Source: BOG-908 sp964657885
GTDB lineage: Bacteria > Pseudomonadota > Alphaproteobacteria > Acetobacterales > Acetobacteraceae
Direction of reading: 5' to 3'
Assembly (NCBI GenBank): GCA_964657885.1
Contig: CAZZWO010000034.1
Coordinates: forward strand, 1 to 19,458
DNA length: 19,458 nucleotides
Positions 5,509 to 13,367 of this stretch are shown here, piece after piece. Position 1 is the first letter of the stretch, and the number at the start of each line of letters is the position of its first letter. The translations under genes and the position numbers were made by a program. The notes beneath the pieces are model-generated. The model saw only the letters and a list, made by a program, of their open reading frames with translations, searched no databases and had not been told where the DNA came from.

Positions 5509-8190
5509 TTGCTCGACAAGCTGTTCGACCACGCTGCCATCGAAACCGCCCTCTACGAAGGGTGGGAAAAGGCGGGCGCGTTCAGCGCCGGAGGCGGCGG
5601 CGAGCCGTTCACGGTGATGATCCCGCCGCCCAACGTGACAGGCAGCCTGCACATCGGTCACGCACTCACCTTTACTTTGCAGGATGCGCTGGTTCGCTAC
5701 CGGCGCATGCAGGGCCGCGACACGCTTTGGCAGCCGGGAACCGACCACGCCGGCATTGCGACCCAGATGGTCGTGGAACGTGAACTCGGCGCCGAAAAGA
5801 CGTCGCGCCAGGCGCTCGGCCGCGAAGCCTTTCTCGCGCGCGTCTGGCAATGGAAGGAGCAGTCCGGCGGCACCATCACGCGCCAGCTCCGGCGGTTGGG
5901 CGCCTCGCTGGATTGGCCGCGCGAACGCTTCACGATGGATGAGGGGCTTAGCATCGCGGTCCGCCGCGTGTTCGTGCAGCTGCACCGCGAAGGGCTGATC
6001 TACCGCGACCGCCGCCTGGTGAACTGGGATCCGAAATTCCAGTCGGCCATCTCGGACCTCGAAGTGGAAAGCCGCGAAGTGCGCGGCAGCCTATGGCACA
6101 TCGCCTATCCGGTCGAGGGCGAGCCTGGCCGCAGCCTGGTCGTGGCGACCACCCGCCCGGAGACCATGCTCGGCGACACGGCGGTCGCCGTACACCCGGA
6201 CGATGACCGCTACCGCGACCTGGTGGGGCGGTTCGTGCTGCTGCCGCTGACCGGGCGACGCATCCCGATCATCGCCGACAATCACTCGGACCCGGAGAAG
6301 GGCACCGGCGCGGTCAAGATCACCCCTGCGCATGATTTCAACGACTTCGCGGTCGGCCAGCGCCACGGCCTGCCGATGCCCGGTATCCTCGACCGCCAGG
6401 CCCGCATCACGCTTGCCGAAATCGATCTCCACGACGTGCCGGGGCTGGCCGACCCCGCCTTCGTGCGCGGCCTGGAAGGGCTGGGGCGCGAGGCCGCACG
6501 CGCCGCCATCGTCAATGAGCTCGATGGGCTTGGGCTGCTGGTAAGGACCGAGCCGCACACCCACCAGGTTCCCCACGGCGACCGCTCCGGCGTGGTGATC
6601 GAGCCGCTGCTGACGGTGCAATGGTATTGCGATGCGAAAACCCTGGCTCAGCCGGCCATTGGAGCCGTCGAAAGCGGTCGCATTCGTTTCGTGCCACGCC
6701 AGTGGGAAAACACGTTTTTCGCCTGGATGCGCGACATCCAGCCCTGGTGCATCAGCCGCCAGCTCTGGTGGGGTCACCGGATCCCGGCCTGGTACACCGA
6801 GAACGGCGAAGTTTTCGTCGCCGAAACACAGGCCGAGGCCGAGGCTTTGGCGCTCGCCGCCTGTGGTCCCGGAACCGTGCTGACCCAGGACGAAGACGTG
6901 CTGGACACCTGGTTCAGCTCCGGGCTGTGGCCGTTTTCAACGCTTGGCTGGCCGGAACGCACGGACATTCTGGCGCGCCACTACCCAACCGACGTGCTGG
7001 TCACCGGCTTCGACATTATCTTCTTCTGGGTCGCCCGGATGATGATGATGGGCCTGCATTTCATGGGTGACGTGCCGTTCCGGTCGGTGGTGATCCATGG
7101 CCTGGTACGGGACGAGCGCGGCCAGAAGATGAGCAAATCCAAGGGCAACGTCGTCGATCCTCTCGCGCTGATCGATGAGTTCGGCGCCGATGCCCTGAGG
7201 TTTGCAGTCTGCCAGCTGACCGGGCCGGGCAGGGACATCAAGCTCGGAAGCGCCCGCGTGGCCGAAGCGCGCAGCTTCGTCACCAAGCTATGGAACGCAG
7301 CGCGGTTCTGCGAGATGAACGGGGTGGCACCGGTGGCCGGGTTCGATCCGGCATCGGTGCAGGCGCCGCTGTGCCGTTGGCTGCTGGATGCGGCAAACGA
7401 CGCCTGTGCCGAGGCGGGCGCGGCGCTCGACGCGTTCCGGTTCGACGACTATGCCGCCGCCTGCTACCGGTTCACCTGGAATGTCTTCTGCGATTGGTTC
7501 GTGGAGCTGTCCAAACCCGTCCTGCTCGGCCCGGACGGTGCGGAAAAGGACGAGTTGCGGGCCACCACCGCCCACGTGCTCGGGATGATGTTGCGGCTGC
7601 TGCATCCAGCGGCACCCTTCGTCACCGAAGCGTTGTGGGACGGCTTCGCATATGGGCCGGCACTGAGCCTCATCCGCGCGCCGTGGCCGGTGCCTTCGCC
7701 TGTGACGGGCGCGGCCGAAGCACAGTCGGAAATCGACTGGGTGATCCGTTTCATCACCGCGGTGCGGACCGTCAGGGCGGAGATGAACGTGCCACCATCC
7801 ATCCGGGCGCCGGTTCTGCTTCGCGATGCGTCGCCCGCGACACTCGCACGGGCCAACGCCTGGCTGGACGCGGTGTCGCGGCTGGCACGGGTCTCGGAGA
7901 TTGGTGACGCGTCCGGCGAGGTAGCCGCCGGCTCGGCGCAGCTGGTGCTCGACGAAGCGACCTTGGTGATCCCGCTGGCCGGCCTGATCGACATCGAGGC
8001 GGAGCGGACGCGCCTCGAGCGCGAGCGCGCGCGGGCCGCAGACGATCGTGCCAAGGTGATCGCCAAACTCGCCAACGCGGATTTCGTGGCGCGCGCCAAG
8101 CCTGAGATCGTCGAGGAAAACCGTGAGCGCGAGAGGCGGGCGGCGGGCGAGATGGCCCGGTTGGACGGCGCCCTGGCGCGGCTGAACTGA
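5509..8190 (+). CDS. valS: Valyl-tRNA synthetase
   Basis: An 893-aa cytoplasmic class I aminoacyl-tRNA synthetase that charges tRNA-Val. It has the ATP-binding HIGH motif in PPNVTGSLHIGHAL (HIGH at 48-51), GTDHAGIATQ just after, and an inserted editing domain (about 190-330, with VVATTRPETMLGDTAVAVHP and KGTGAVKITPAHDFND). The second ATP motif KMSKS is at 540-544, followed by a helical anticodon-binding domain. The C-terminal coiled-coil arm (about 818-893) is rich in E, R and A, as expected for ValS. Length is normal and no key residue is missing. The start is TTG 5509, with GGAG at 5499-5502 six bases before it. It gives the usual N-terminus LDKLFDHAAIETALYEGWE, and no ATG upstream is in frame. 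The 125-base gap to the popZ-like gene holds only a weak 5-bp hairpin (5386-5400). Confidence 0.97.
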   Translation: MLDKLFDHAAIETALYEGWEKAGAFSAGGGGEPFTVMIPPPNVTGSLHIGHALTFTLQDALVRYRRMQGRDTLWQPGTDHAGIATQMVVERELGAEKTSRQALGREAFLARVWQWKEQSGGTITRQLRRLGASLDWPRERFTMDEGLSIAVRRVFVQLHREGLIYRDRRLVNWDPKFQSAISDLEVESREVRGSLWHIAYPVEGEPGRSLVVATTRPETMLGDTAVAVHPDDDRYRDLVGRFVLLPLTGRRIPIIADNHSDPEKGTGAVKITPAHDFNDFAVGQRHGLPMPGILDRQARITLAEIDLHDVPGLADPAFVRGLEGLGREAARAAIVNELDGLGLLVRTEPHTHQVPHGDRSGVVIEPLLTVQWYCDAKTLAQPAIGAVESGRIRFVPRQWENTFFAWMRDIQPWCISRQLWWGHRIPAWYTENGEVFVAETQAEAEALALAACGPGTVLTQDEDVLDTWFSSGLWPFSTLGWPERTDILARHYPTDVLVTGFDIIFFWVARMMMMGLHFMGDVPFRSVVIHGLVRDERGQKMSKSKGNVVDPLALIDEFGADALRFAVCQLTGPGRDIKLGSARVAEARSFVTKLWNAARFCEMNGVAPVAGFDPASVQAPLCRWLLDAANDACAEAGAALDAFRFDDYAAACYRFTWNVFCDWFVELSKPVLLGPDGAEKDELRATTAHVLGMMLRLLHPAAPFVTEALWDGFAYGPALSLIRAPWPVPSPVTGAAEAQSEIDWVIRFITAVRTVRAEMNVPPSIRAPVLLRDASPATLARANAWLDAVSRLARVSEIGDASGEVAAGSAQLVLDEATLVIPLAGLIDIEAERTRLERERARAADDRAKVIAKLANADFVARAKPEIVEENRERERRAAGEMARLDGALARLN

Positions 8191-8460
8191 GCGCGACGAT
8201 GTCTTTCCCGGCGCAGTCACCGCCGAGCCTGACCGAACGCCGTTAACCTGCGGGCAACAGGTGCAAGCTATCGTGCAGGAATGCAGGAGCGGAGGCGATT
8301 GTGATCACGAAACCCTGCCGCGAATGCCTTGGGGCTCGACACCACCCGTTTCGACATACTAACATAATTGCCACTCTTTGGTCGAAGCCAGGGGTTCCAC
8401 TCTCCGCGGACTGCGCTGGCTTGAACGGGCGGGCGGAGCCGGCAGCGCATATGGGGCACA
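8191..8460. other. Intergenic region, no gene seen
   Basis: These 270 bases between valS and the diguanylate cyclase hold no credible reading frame. The stretch around 8355-8385 is AT-rich (CATACTAACATAATTGCC) and is the likeliest place for the cyclase promoter, but I cannot pick a reliable -35/-10 pair. No T-run terminator for valS is visible. Confidence 0.4.
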
Positions 8461-9702
8461 ATGTCGGCAATGGGTGACGCCGGGCTCATCGCATCGATCG
8501 ACGACTGGTTGTCGCGACGCAGCCTTCGCCTGCGTTTCCCCCAAGCGCTGGAGAACCGCTTCGAAGCGGATACCGGCGCCGCGCGCAGTCACATGCTGAT
8601 GGTGTTTGGCGCCTTGGGCTTCCTGTTCGGCGCCTTGCTCTCGCCAGTCCTGTGCGACGGCATGCCAGACGTCGCGCCTCTGGTTCGCAGCTACTATCTT
8701 TGCGTGTCCATGCCGTTCGGCTTCGCCGTCTCGGTAATCATGCGGCTGAATCCCAGACCCCTCCTGCGCGAGGGGCTGACCTTGCTTGCCAACACCGTGT
8801 GCATTTGCATCTCCATGTACCTGTACGCCATCAGTCGTTCGGATTGCGATCCGATGCTGGTGGCAGGCGTGATGGTGCTGATGGTTTACAGCGCGGTCGG
8901 CATCCAGCTTCGTTTCAGGTTCGCGGTCGCAGCCATCGTCATCATCCTGGTCACCTATGGGCTGGCGCTCGACTTCCGGCCGGGCATCACCGATTCGTCG
9001 AGGCGCGACCTGCTGGTATTGGCATGCTGCGCGGCGGCTTACCTGATGCTGGCGAACTGGCGGCTGGAGCGGCAATCCCGCCGGAGCTACCTGCTGCTCC
9101 TGCGCGAGAGGCTGCAACGCCAGGACCTCTCGTTACGCAATATCGAGCTGGATGCGCTTGCGCGGCGCGATCCGTTGACCGGCTTGGCCAACCGCCGGGC
9201 ATATGACGCCTGGCTTTCGAACGCCTGGGAACAGGACGCCGGGCAGACCGGACAACTCGGGCTGATCGTCATCGATGTGGATCGTTTCAAGGCATTCAAC
9301 GACTTCTACGGACATGCCGCGGGCGATCAATGCCTGCAGAAGCTCGCATTGTGCCTTCGTGAGCAGTTGCGTGGCACAACCGACCTCGTAGCCCGTCTCG
9401 GTGGGGAGGAGTTCGCGGTGTTGCTGCCGTCTTTGCCCGAAGGTGTGTGCGCGGATATCGCCGAACGCATGCGCATGGCCGTGGAACATCTGGAACTGCC
9501 GCATACCGGTCTCGGCCCGCACGGCCTTGTCAGCATCAGCGCCGGCGTCGCAAGCCACCCGATCCTGCCGGGATCGTCGCCATCCGACCTCTTCGATGCG
9601 GCCGATTCAGCGCTGTACCAGGCAAAGATATCAGGCAGAAACCGGGTCTGCGTCGCCACTATCCTGTCCGCAAGAGAAGTGCCGGTTCCGGCTGCAGAAT
9701 GA
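8461..9702 (+). CDS. Membrane diguanylate cyclase (GGDEF domain)
   Basis: A 413-aa inner-membrane enzyme expected to make cyclic di-GMP from two GTP. About six membrane spans fill residues 44-200 (for example MLMVFGALGFLFGALLSPVL, AVAAIVIILVTYGLAL and LLVLACCAAAYLMLANW). A short coiled-coil linker (201-232) follows, then the GGDEF domain (233-400). The domain opens with ALARRDPLTGLANRRAYD, has VIDVDRFKAFNDFYGHAAGDQ, and carries an intact GGEEF active site at 314-318. The product-inhibition I-site, RxxD just before the active site, reads GTTD here (305-308) with the Arg displaced by one, so feedback inhibition may be weak. There is no EAL or HD-GYP domain. The membrane part matches no sensor domain I can name, so the signal is unknown. 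ATG 8461 has GGGG five bases before it; ATG 8470 is an alternative. Confidence 0.9.
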   Translation: MSAMGDAGLIASIDDWLSRRSLRLRFPQALENRFEADTGAARSHMLMVFGALGFLFGALLSPVLCDGMPDVAPLVRSYYLCVSMPFGFAVSVIMRLNPRPLLREGLTLLANTVCICISMYLYAISRSDCDPMLVAGVMVLMVYSAVGIQLRFRFAVAAIVIILVTYGLALDFRPGITDSSRRDLLVLACCAAAYLMLANWRLERQSRRSYLLLLRERLQRQDLSLRNIELDALARRDPLTGLANRRAYDAWLSNAWEQDAGQTGQLGLIVIDVDRFKAFNDFYGHAAGDQCLQKLALCLREQLRGTTDLVARLGGEEFAVLLPSLPEGVCADIAERMRMAVEHLELPHTGLGPHGLVSISAGVASHPILPGSSPSDLFDAADSALYQAKISGRNRVCVATILSAREVPVPAAE

Positions 9703-9712
9703 TTGCGGCTCG

Positions 9713-9742
9713 GCGCCGGCGGAACCGCTGACGCACCGGCGC
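9713..9742 (+). repeat. Inverted repeat after the cyclase gene
   Basis: GCGCCGG (9713-9719) and CCGGCGC (9736-9742) form a perfect 7-bp stem with CGG/CCG pairing possible inside the 16-base loop. It begins ten bases after the cyclase stop and could end or protect the transcript, though no T-run follows. Confidence 0.35.
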
Positions 9743-9861
9743 TACAGCCAAACCGTTTCCGTCGTTTGCATTTGATCCTTGCCGGCGTGATCGACGCGCC
9801 ACAAGCGGCAAATAGTAAAACGTTTCATACATAAATTGATATCGCATCACCTTTGCATTAG

Positions 9862-9891
9862 CTTCCCGTTCCGGTAACCGTTCCGTTACCG
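9862..9891 (+). promoter_or_regulatory. Candidate operator before the TonB-like gene
   Basis: The perfect inverted repeat CGGTAAC / GTTACCG (9872-9878 and 9885-9891) is overlaid by a direct repeat, GTTCCG followed by GTAACC and again GTTCCG followed by TTACC (9868-9890). It lies about 25 bases before the ATG at 9914 and just after an AT-rich stretch (9810-9860) likely to hold the promoter. The double symmetry suggests a regulator binding site; which regulator is unknown. Confidence 0.35.
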
Positions 9892-9913
9892 ATACAAAGG
9901 GGCCAGGCCGACG

Positions 9914-11539
9914 ATGGTAGAAACGCCGGGGATGTGCACGAAGCTGGGTGCCTGCGAGATGGCGGGTCCGAGCTTCCACCAGACCGTGCCTCTGGGCGCG
10001 CCGTTTGTCTGCCGCAGCTGCGGCAGCGCGTTGGTGCCGCCGATGCAGCAGACCGCCTTGCCGGTGGCCGGCCCATCCGCGCTTCGGCCCGCTCTTCTGA
10101 TGGGCGCCGCCCTGCTGATGCTGGGCGGCGCCTTGATGCTGGGTCGAGAGCTTGGCGGCGCCGGCGCTCCTGCGGTGCCAGCGCCGCTCGCTCCGAAGCA
10201 GCTCGCCGCAGCTCAACCTGTTGCCTCGCCAGCCCAGGCGAGCAACGCTCCGGTCGCAGCGCCAGACACGAAGGACCACGCTGCCCAGGCCGTTGCTCCC
10301 CAAGCTGAGGCTGCCCAGCCTCAGCTTGGGGCTGTCGAGCCAAACCAGGCAGCCGCCGCTCCCCAGCATTCCATCGCAACCACGGGGCCGGAACCTGCCC
10401 AAACCGCTGTTCTGGCTCCCCCCGCCACAGCGGTCTCGCTCTCTCCGGTGCAGCCATCGGTGCCGGCGGCCGCGCCGATCGGCCACGCCGAAGCCGCATC
10501 GGCTCAAGCGGCGGCAACTGCCGCCAGCCCCGTTGTACCGGCTACCGTTCCGGCGCTCGCTTCGGCCGTTCCATCCGCGGACGACCTATCGCCGCAGGTC
10601 GCGGCGCAGAGGCCAGCCGATCAGCTGGCGCTGCTTGCGCCCGCTTCTGCGCTCGCCAGCGTTGCGCCTTCCGCTCCCGCACAGCCGGCCCTGCAGAACT
10701 CTTCGCCGCCACCCATTCTGCCGCCAGCCTCGGCACCCTTGCCGCCAGACCAGCCGTTCTCCGCTGTCGCGATCAGCGGGGGTGCGCCGGCTTACCCTGC
10801 AGATTACGCAGCCGATGGCCGGCCCGGCCGGGTGCTGGTGAGCTGCACCATCCAGCCGGATGGGGCGCCGCAGGGATGCCGGGCCAGCGGACAGAAAGCC
10901 GGGCAGCCGTTCACAACCGCAGCACTCGCCTGGCTCGCTCGTTCGAAGGTGCGGTTCCATCCCATCATCCTGCACGGTCATGCCGTGGCCGAGGCGCGCA
11001 GCTGGCCTTTGGTGATCGAGGAAAGCCCGGCTTTGCTGGCGGATGCACGGAGGAAAGCCCACGAAGCCGAGGCGGCCCGGGATGAGGCGACATCGCCACC
11101 CGCCATAACCGCCCCCACGCTGGTGCGGCCCGTATTGGCCACCATGCAGATGCCGTCGCCGGTCTCGGCTTCCGCCGAGCCGATGCCGAAAGTGCAGCCC
11201 GTCGTATCGCGCGTGCCGGCGCCACCACTTGCCAGAACAGGCCTCAGCGATCGCCCGTTCTCGACACGCGTGGTTCGCGGCGGTGCACCGGAATACCCGA
11301 AGGCGTACGACGAAGCGCGCCCTGGTTCGGTGACGGTGCGTTGCACGATCCAGGCGGACGGTTCGCCCTCCGGCTGCAATATCTTACAGCAGACCGGTGG
11401 CTACGCGTTCGGCACGTCCGTGCGCAATTGGCTGGGTTCCGGGCGTGTTCGTTTCGACCCGATGATCGAGAATGGGCAGCCGGTCAGCCGCACCGAAACC
11501 TGGACCGTGGTGTTCAACCCGGATCAGGACCACCGCTGA
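9914..11539 (+). CDS. TonB-like protein with two C-terminal domains
   Basis: A 541-aa Ala/Pro-rich protein of unusual build. Residues 1-40 hold four cysteines, C8 and C14, then C33 and C36 in FVCRSCGSAL, which look like a small zinc-binding ribbon facing the cytoplasm. A single membrane span follows (about 58-77, ALLMGAALLMLGGALMLG). A long Ala/Pro/Gln linker (about 80-280), suited to crossing the periplasm, leads to two related domains (about 282-372 and 449-538) of the TonB C-terminal type. Each has GGAPxYP, a CTIQxDGxPxGC core with a cysteine pair, and a VRFxP strand; a second linker joins them. No ExbB or ExbD gene is nearby, so energy coupling is not shown. A scaffold role at the outer membrane or cell wall is equally possible. 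AGG lies 6 bases before the ATG. Domain call good, role unknown. Confidence 0.7.
   Translation: MVETPGMCTKLGACEMAGPSFHQTVPLGAPFVCRSCGSALVPPMQQTALPVAGPSALRPALLMGAALLMLGGALMLGRELGGAGAPAVPAPLAPKQLAAAQPVASPAQASNAPVAAPDTKDHAAQAVAPQAEAAQPQLGAVEPNQAAAAPQHSIATTGPEPAQTAVLAPPATAVSLSPVQPSVPAAAPIGHAEAASAQAAATAASPVVPATVPALASAVPSADDLSPQVAAQRPADQLALLAPASALASVAPSAPAQPALQNSSPPPILPPASAPLPPDQPFSAVAISGGAPAYPADYAADGRPGRVLVSCTIQPDGAPQGCRASGQKAGQPFTTAALAWLARSKVRFHPIILHGHAVAEARSWPLVIEESPALLADARRKAHEAEAARDEATSPPAITAPTLVRPVLATMQMPSPVSASAEPMPKVQPVVSRVPAPPLARTGLSDRPFSTRVVRGGAPEYPKAYDEARPGSVTVRCTIQADGSPSGCNILQQTGGYAFGTSVRNWLGSGRVRFDPMIENGQPVSRTETWTVVFNPDQDHR
10298..10331. repeat. 16-bp perfect palindrome inside the TonB-like gene
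   Basis: CCCCAAGCTGAGGCTG at 10298-10313 is followed after two bases (CC) by its exact reverse complement at 10316-10331. The repeat lies in the linker-coding part of the TonB-like gene and reads through as Pro-Gln-Ala-Glu-Ala-Ala-Gln-Pro-Gln-Leu-Gly without breaking the frame. It could fold into a very stable mRNA hairpin or a DNA cruciform. Confidence 0.9.
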
Positions 11540-11562
11540 GTTCCATCAGTCGCCCCGCGCCC

Positions 11563-11598
11563 TTTCCGGAGCCCTCCCTTTGCGGAGCGATCCGGAAA
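11563..11598. terminator. Hairpin between convergent genes
   Basis: TTTCCGGA (11563-11570) and TCCGGAAA (11591-11598) form a perfect 8-bp stem, with an inner 4-bp CTCC/GGAG pairing. It sits in the 85-base gap between the ends of the TonB-like gene (+) and the transporter gene (-). The symmetrical position suggests a shared two-way terminator, but only three A/T pairs at the base stand in for a T-run. Confidence 0.4.
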
Positions 11599-11624
11599 GC
11601 AGGCTTGAGCCTGGAGCGGGCCGG

Positions 11625-13235
11625 CTATCTGAACAGCACGGACGCTTTCAGGATCGTCATGTAAAAGCCCCAGGCCAGGGGCAGTCCTACCGCCAGCCAG
11701 GCCAGCGGCAACACGAAACCCGCCTGTTTCGTTGGGCGCCCGACCTGGACAATGCCGGGCGACGACGCTCCCAGCTTTTCGGCGCGGGCGAACAGACGCT
11801 GATCCACCGGCCGGATGAGCAGGTTGCAGATCAATCCGCCGGCCAGTAGCGCGGCCAGGATGTACATCGTGTGGTCGTACACGTTGCGCCTTTCCACGCC
11901 TGCAGCGATCTGAAATTCGCGCAAGTTCGTCACCAGTACCGGCCCGACCACCCCTGCCACCGACCACGCCGTCAGCAGACGCCCGTGGATGGCGCCCACG
12001 AAGCCGGTTCCGAACAGATCGGCCAGGTAGGCCGGAACCGTGGCAAAGCCGCCGCCGTACATCGACAGGATCACGCCGAATGCGAGGGCGAACCCCGCCT
12101 TGCTGCCCGCAGCCGCCAAGCTTGGCGCCGCGGCGTACAGCACGATACCGAGCAGGAAGAACACCGCATATGTGGTTCGGCGCGACAGCCGGTCGGAAAG
12201 CGACGCCCAGGCGAGCCGGCCGATGATGTTGAACAGCGAAAGGAAGCCTGCGAAACCGGCGGCTATGCCCGCCACCAGCTTCAGCTGGGCCGGCGAGAGT
12301 GACGTGTATCCGACCGCGGGCTCACCGATCAACGAACCGCCGAAGATCTCCTGGAGCATGGGGCTGGCCATGTCGAGCACGCCGATCCCGGCCGACACGT
12401 TGAGGCAAAGCACCCCCCACAGCAGCCAGAATTGCCTGGTCCGCCAAGCGCTTTCGAGCGGTACGGACATCTGCAGGTCGGTCCTCCCGGCGGGCCGCGG
12501 CGAACCGGCGGGCCAGTAATCCTGCGGCGGTACCCGGTAGGCGAAAGCGCCCGCCACCATGAACACGAAATAGATCACCGCGAGCGTCAGAAAGGTTTGC
12601 CACACACCGGTCTGGACCGGGCTGTGGAATTGCGACATCAGCCGCGCCGCAAGCGGGCTGCCGATCATCGCACCGCCGCCGAAACCCATGATGGCAAGGC
12701 CGGTGGCCAGCCCGCGCCGGTCGGGGAACCACTTGATCAGGGTGGAGACGGGCGAAATGTAGCCAAGCCCGAGGCCCACGCCGCCGATGACGCCGCCGCC
12801 GAGCCAAACCAGCCAGAGCTGGTGCAGGTACACGCCGAGTGCCGCGACCGCAAGGCCGCCGGGCCAGCAGATCGCCGCGACAAGGCCGGCACGGCGTGGC
12901 CCTGCACGTTCCAGCCAGCCGCCCCACAGCGCCGCGGAAACCCCCAGGAATACGATGCCGAGTGTAAACACCCAGCTAAGATCGGCAACTTTCCAATCGC
13001 AGCCGGTTGCCGTCAAACGGGTCAACAGCGTGCTGCCGGCAGGACACGCGAACGGATGGCTGACGCCCACGGCCTGGCTCAGCGGCAACCAGAACACGCT
13101 CATCCCGTAAATCATACCGATGCACAGGTGAATAGCGAGCGCCGCGGGTGGAACCAGCCACCGGTTATAATTGGCATTCGCAACGATACGCTCGCGTGTC
13201 AGAAGTCCGGGCGTGGGCCCGATGATGGCGTCCAT
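11625..13235 (-). CDS. OFA-family major facilitator transporter
   Basis: A 536-aa inner-membrane transporter of the oxalate/formate antiporter (OFA) branch of the major facilitator superfamily, which exchanges or takes up small carboxylates. The N-terminal span IHLCIGMIYGMSVFWLPLSQA and the loop WFPDRRGLATGLAIMGFGG, then GAMIGSPLA, are typical of the branch. At least eleven further hydrophobic segments follow. The loop after the first span is enlarged and carries two cysteines (FACPAGSTLLTRLTATGC), as in the longer members of the family. The C-terminus adds a further hydrophobic segment. I start at ATG 13235 with GGAG and AGGA before it; the frame stays open to 13679, but that part overlaps the opposite-strand sulfotransferase gene. 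It is transcribed away from that gene, with a 132-base shared upstream region. Substrate cannot be told from sequence. Confidence 0.85.
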   Translation of the reverse strand: MDAIIGPTPGLLTRERIVANANYNRWLVPPAALAIHLCIGMIYGMSVFWLPLSQAVGVSHPFACPAGSTLLTRLTATGCDWKVADLSWVFTLGIVFLGVSAALWGGWLERAGPRRAGLVAAICWPGGLAVAALGVYLHQLWLVWLGGGVIGGVGLGLGYISPVSTLIKWFPDRRGLATGLAIMGFGGGAMIGSPLAARLMSQFHSPVQTGVWQTFLTLAVIYFVFMVAGAFAYRVPPQDYWPAGSPRPAGRTDLQMSVPLESAWRTRQFWLLWGVLCLNVSAGIGVLDMASPMLQEIFGGSLIGEPAVGYTSLSPAQLKLVAGIAAGFAGFLSLFNIIGRLAWASLSDRLSRRTTYAVFFLLGIVLYAAAPSLAAAGSKAGFALAFGVILSMYGGGFATVPAYLADLFGTGFVGAIHGRLLTAWSVAGVVGPVLVTNLREFQIAAGVERRNVYDHTMYILAALLAGGLICNLLIRPVDQRLFARAEKLGASSPGIVQVGRPTKQAGFVLPLAWLAVGLPLAWGFYMTILKASVLFR

Positions 13236-13280
13236 TTTTCCTGGCTCCGTTCCCTTGCCACCAATGCAGCAAGTGGCCGC

Positions 13281-13320
13281 GAGTTGTGCAACTGGTGCCT
13301 TCGCCGATTTGTGCAGCCAG
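13281..13320. promoter_or_regulatory. Repeated motif in a divergent promoter region
   Basis: In the 132 bases between the divergent transporter and sulfotransferase genes, a motif of the form GA-x-TTGTGCA-x-C occurs twice on the + strand, at 13281-13292 and 13306-13317, 25 bases apart. The first copy is also a palindrome, AGTTG-TG-CAACT (13282-13293). Such an arrangement could bind a regulator of both genes. No clear -35/-10 elements are seen. Confidence 0.3.
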
Positions 13321-13367
13321 ACCGGGTTCACTTTGCGGCTCGCCACGCGCCCGCTACAGGAGACTGC

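Noticed and set aside
12432..13367. Long N-terminal extension of the sulfotransferase
   Set aside because: This part is the reverse side of the transporter gene and has no protein-like features. A strong AGGAG site precedes the ATG at 13368.
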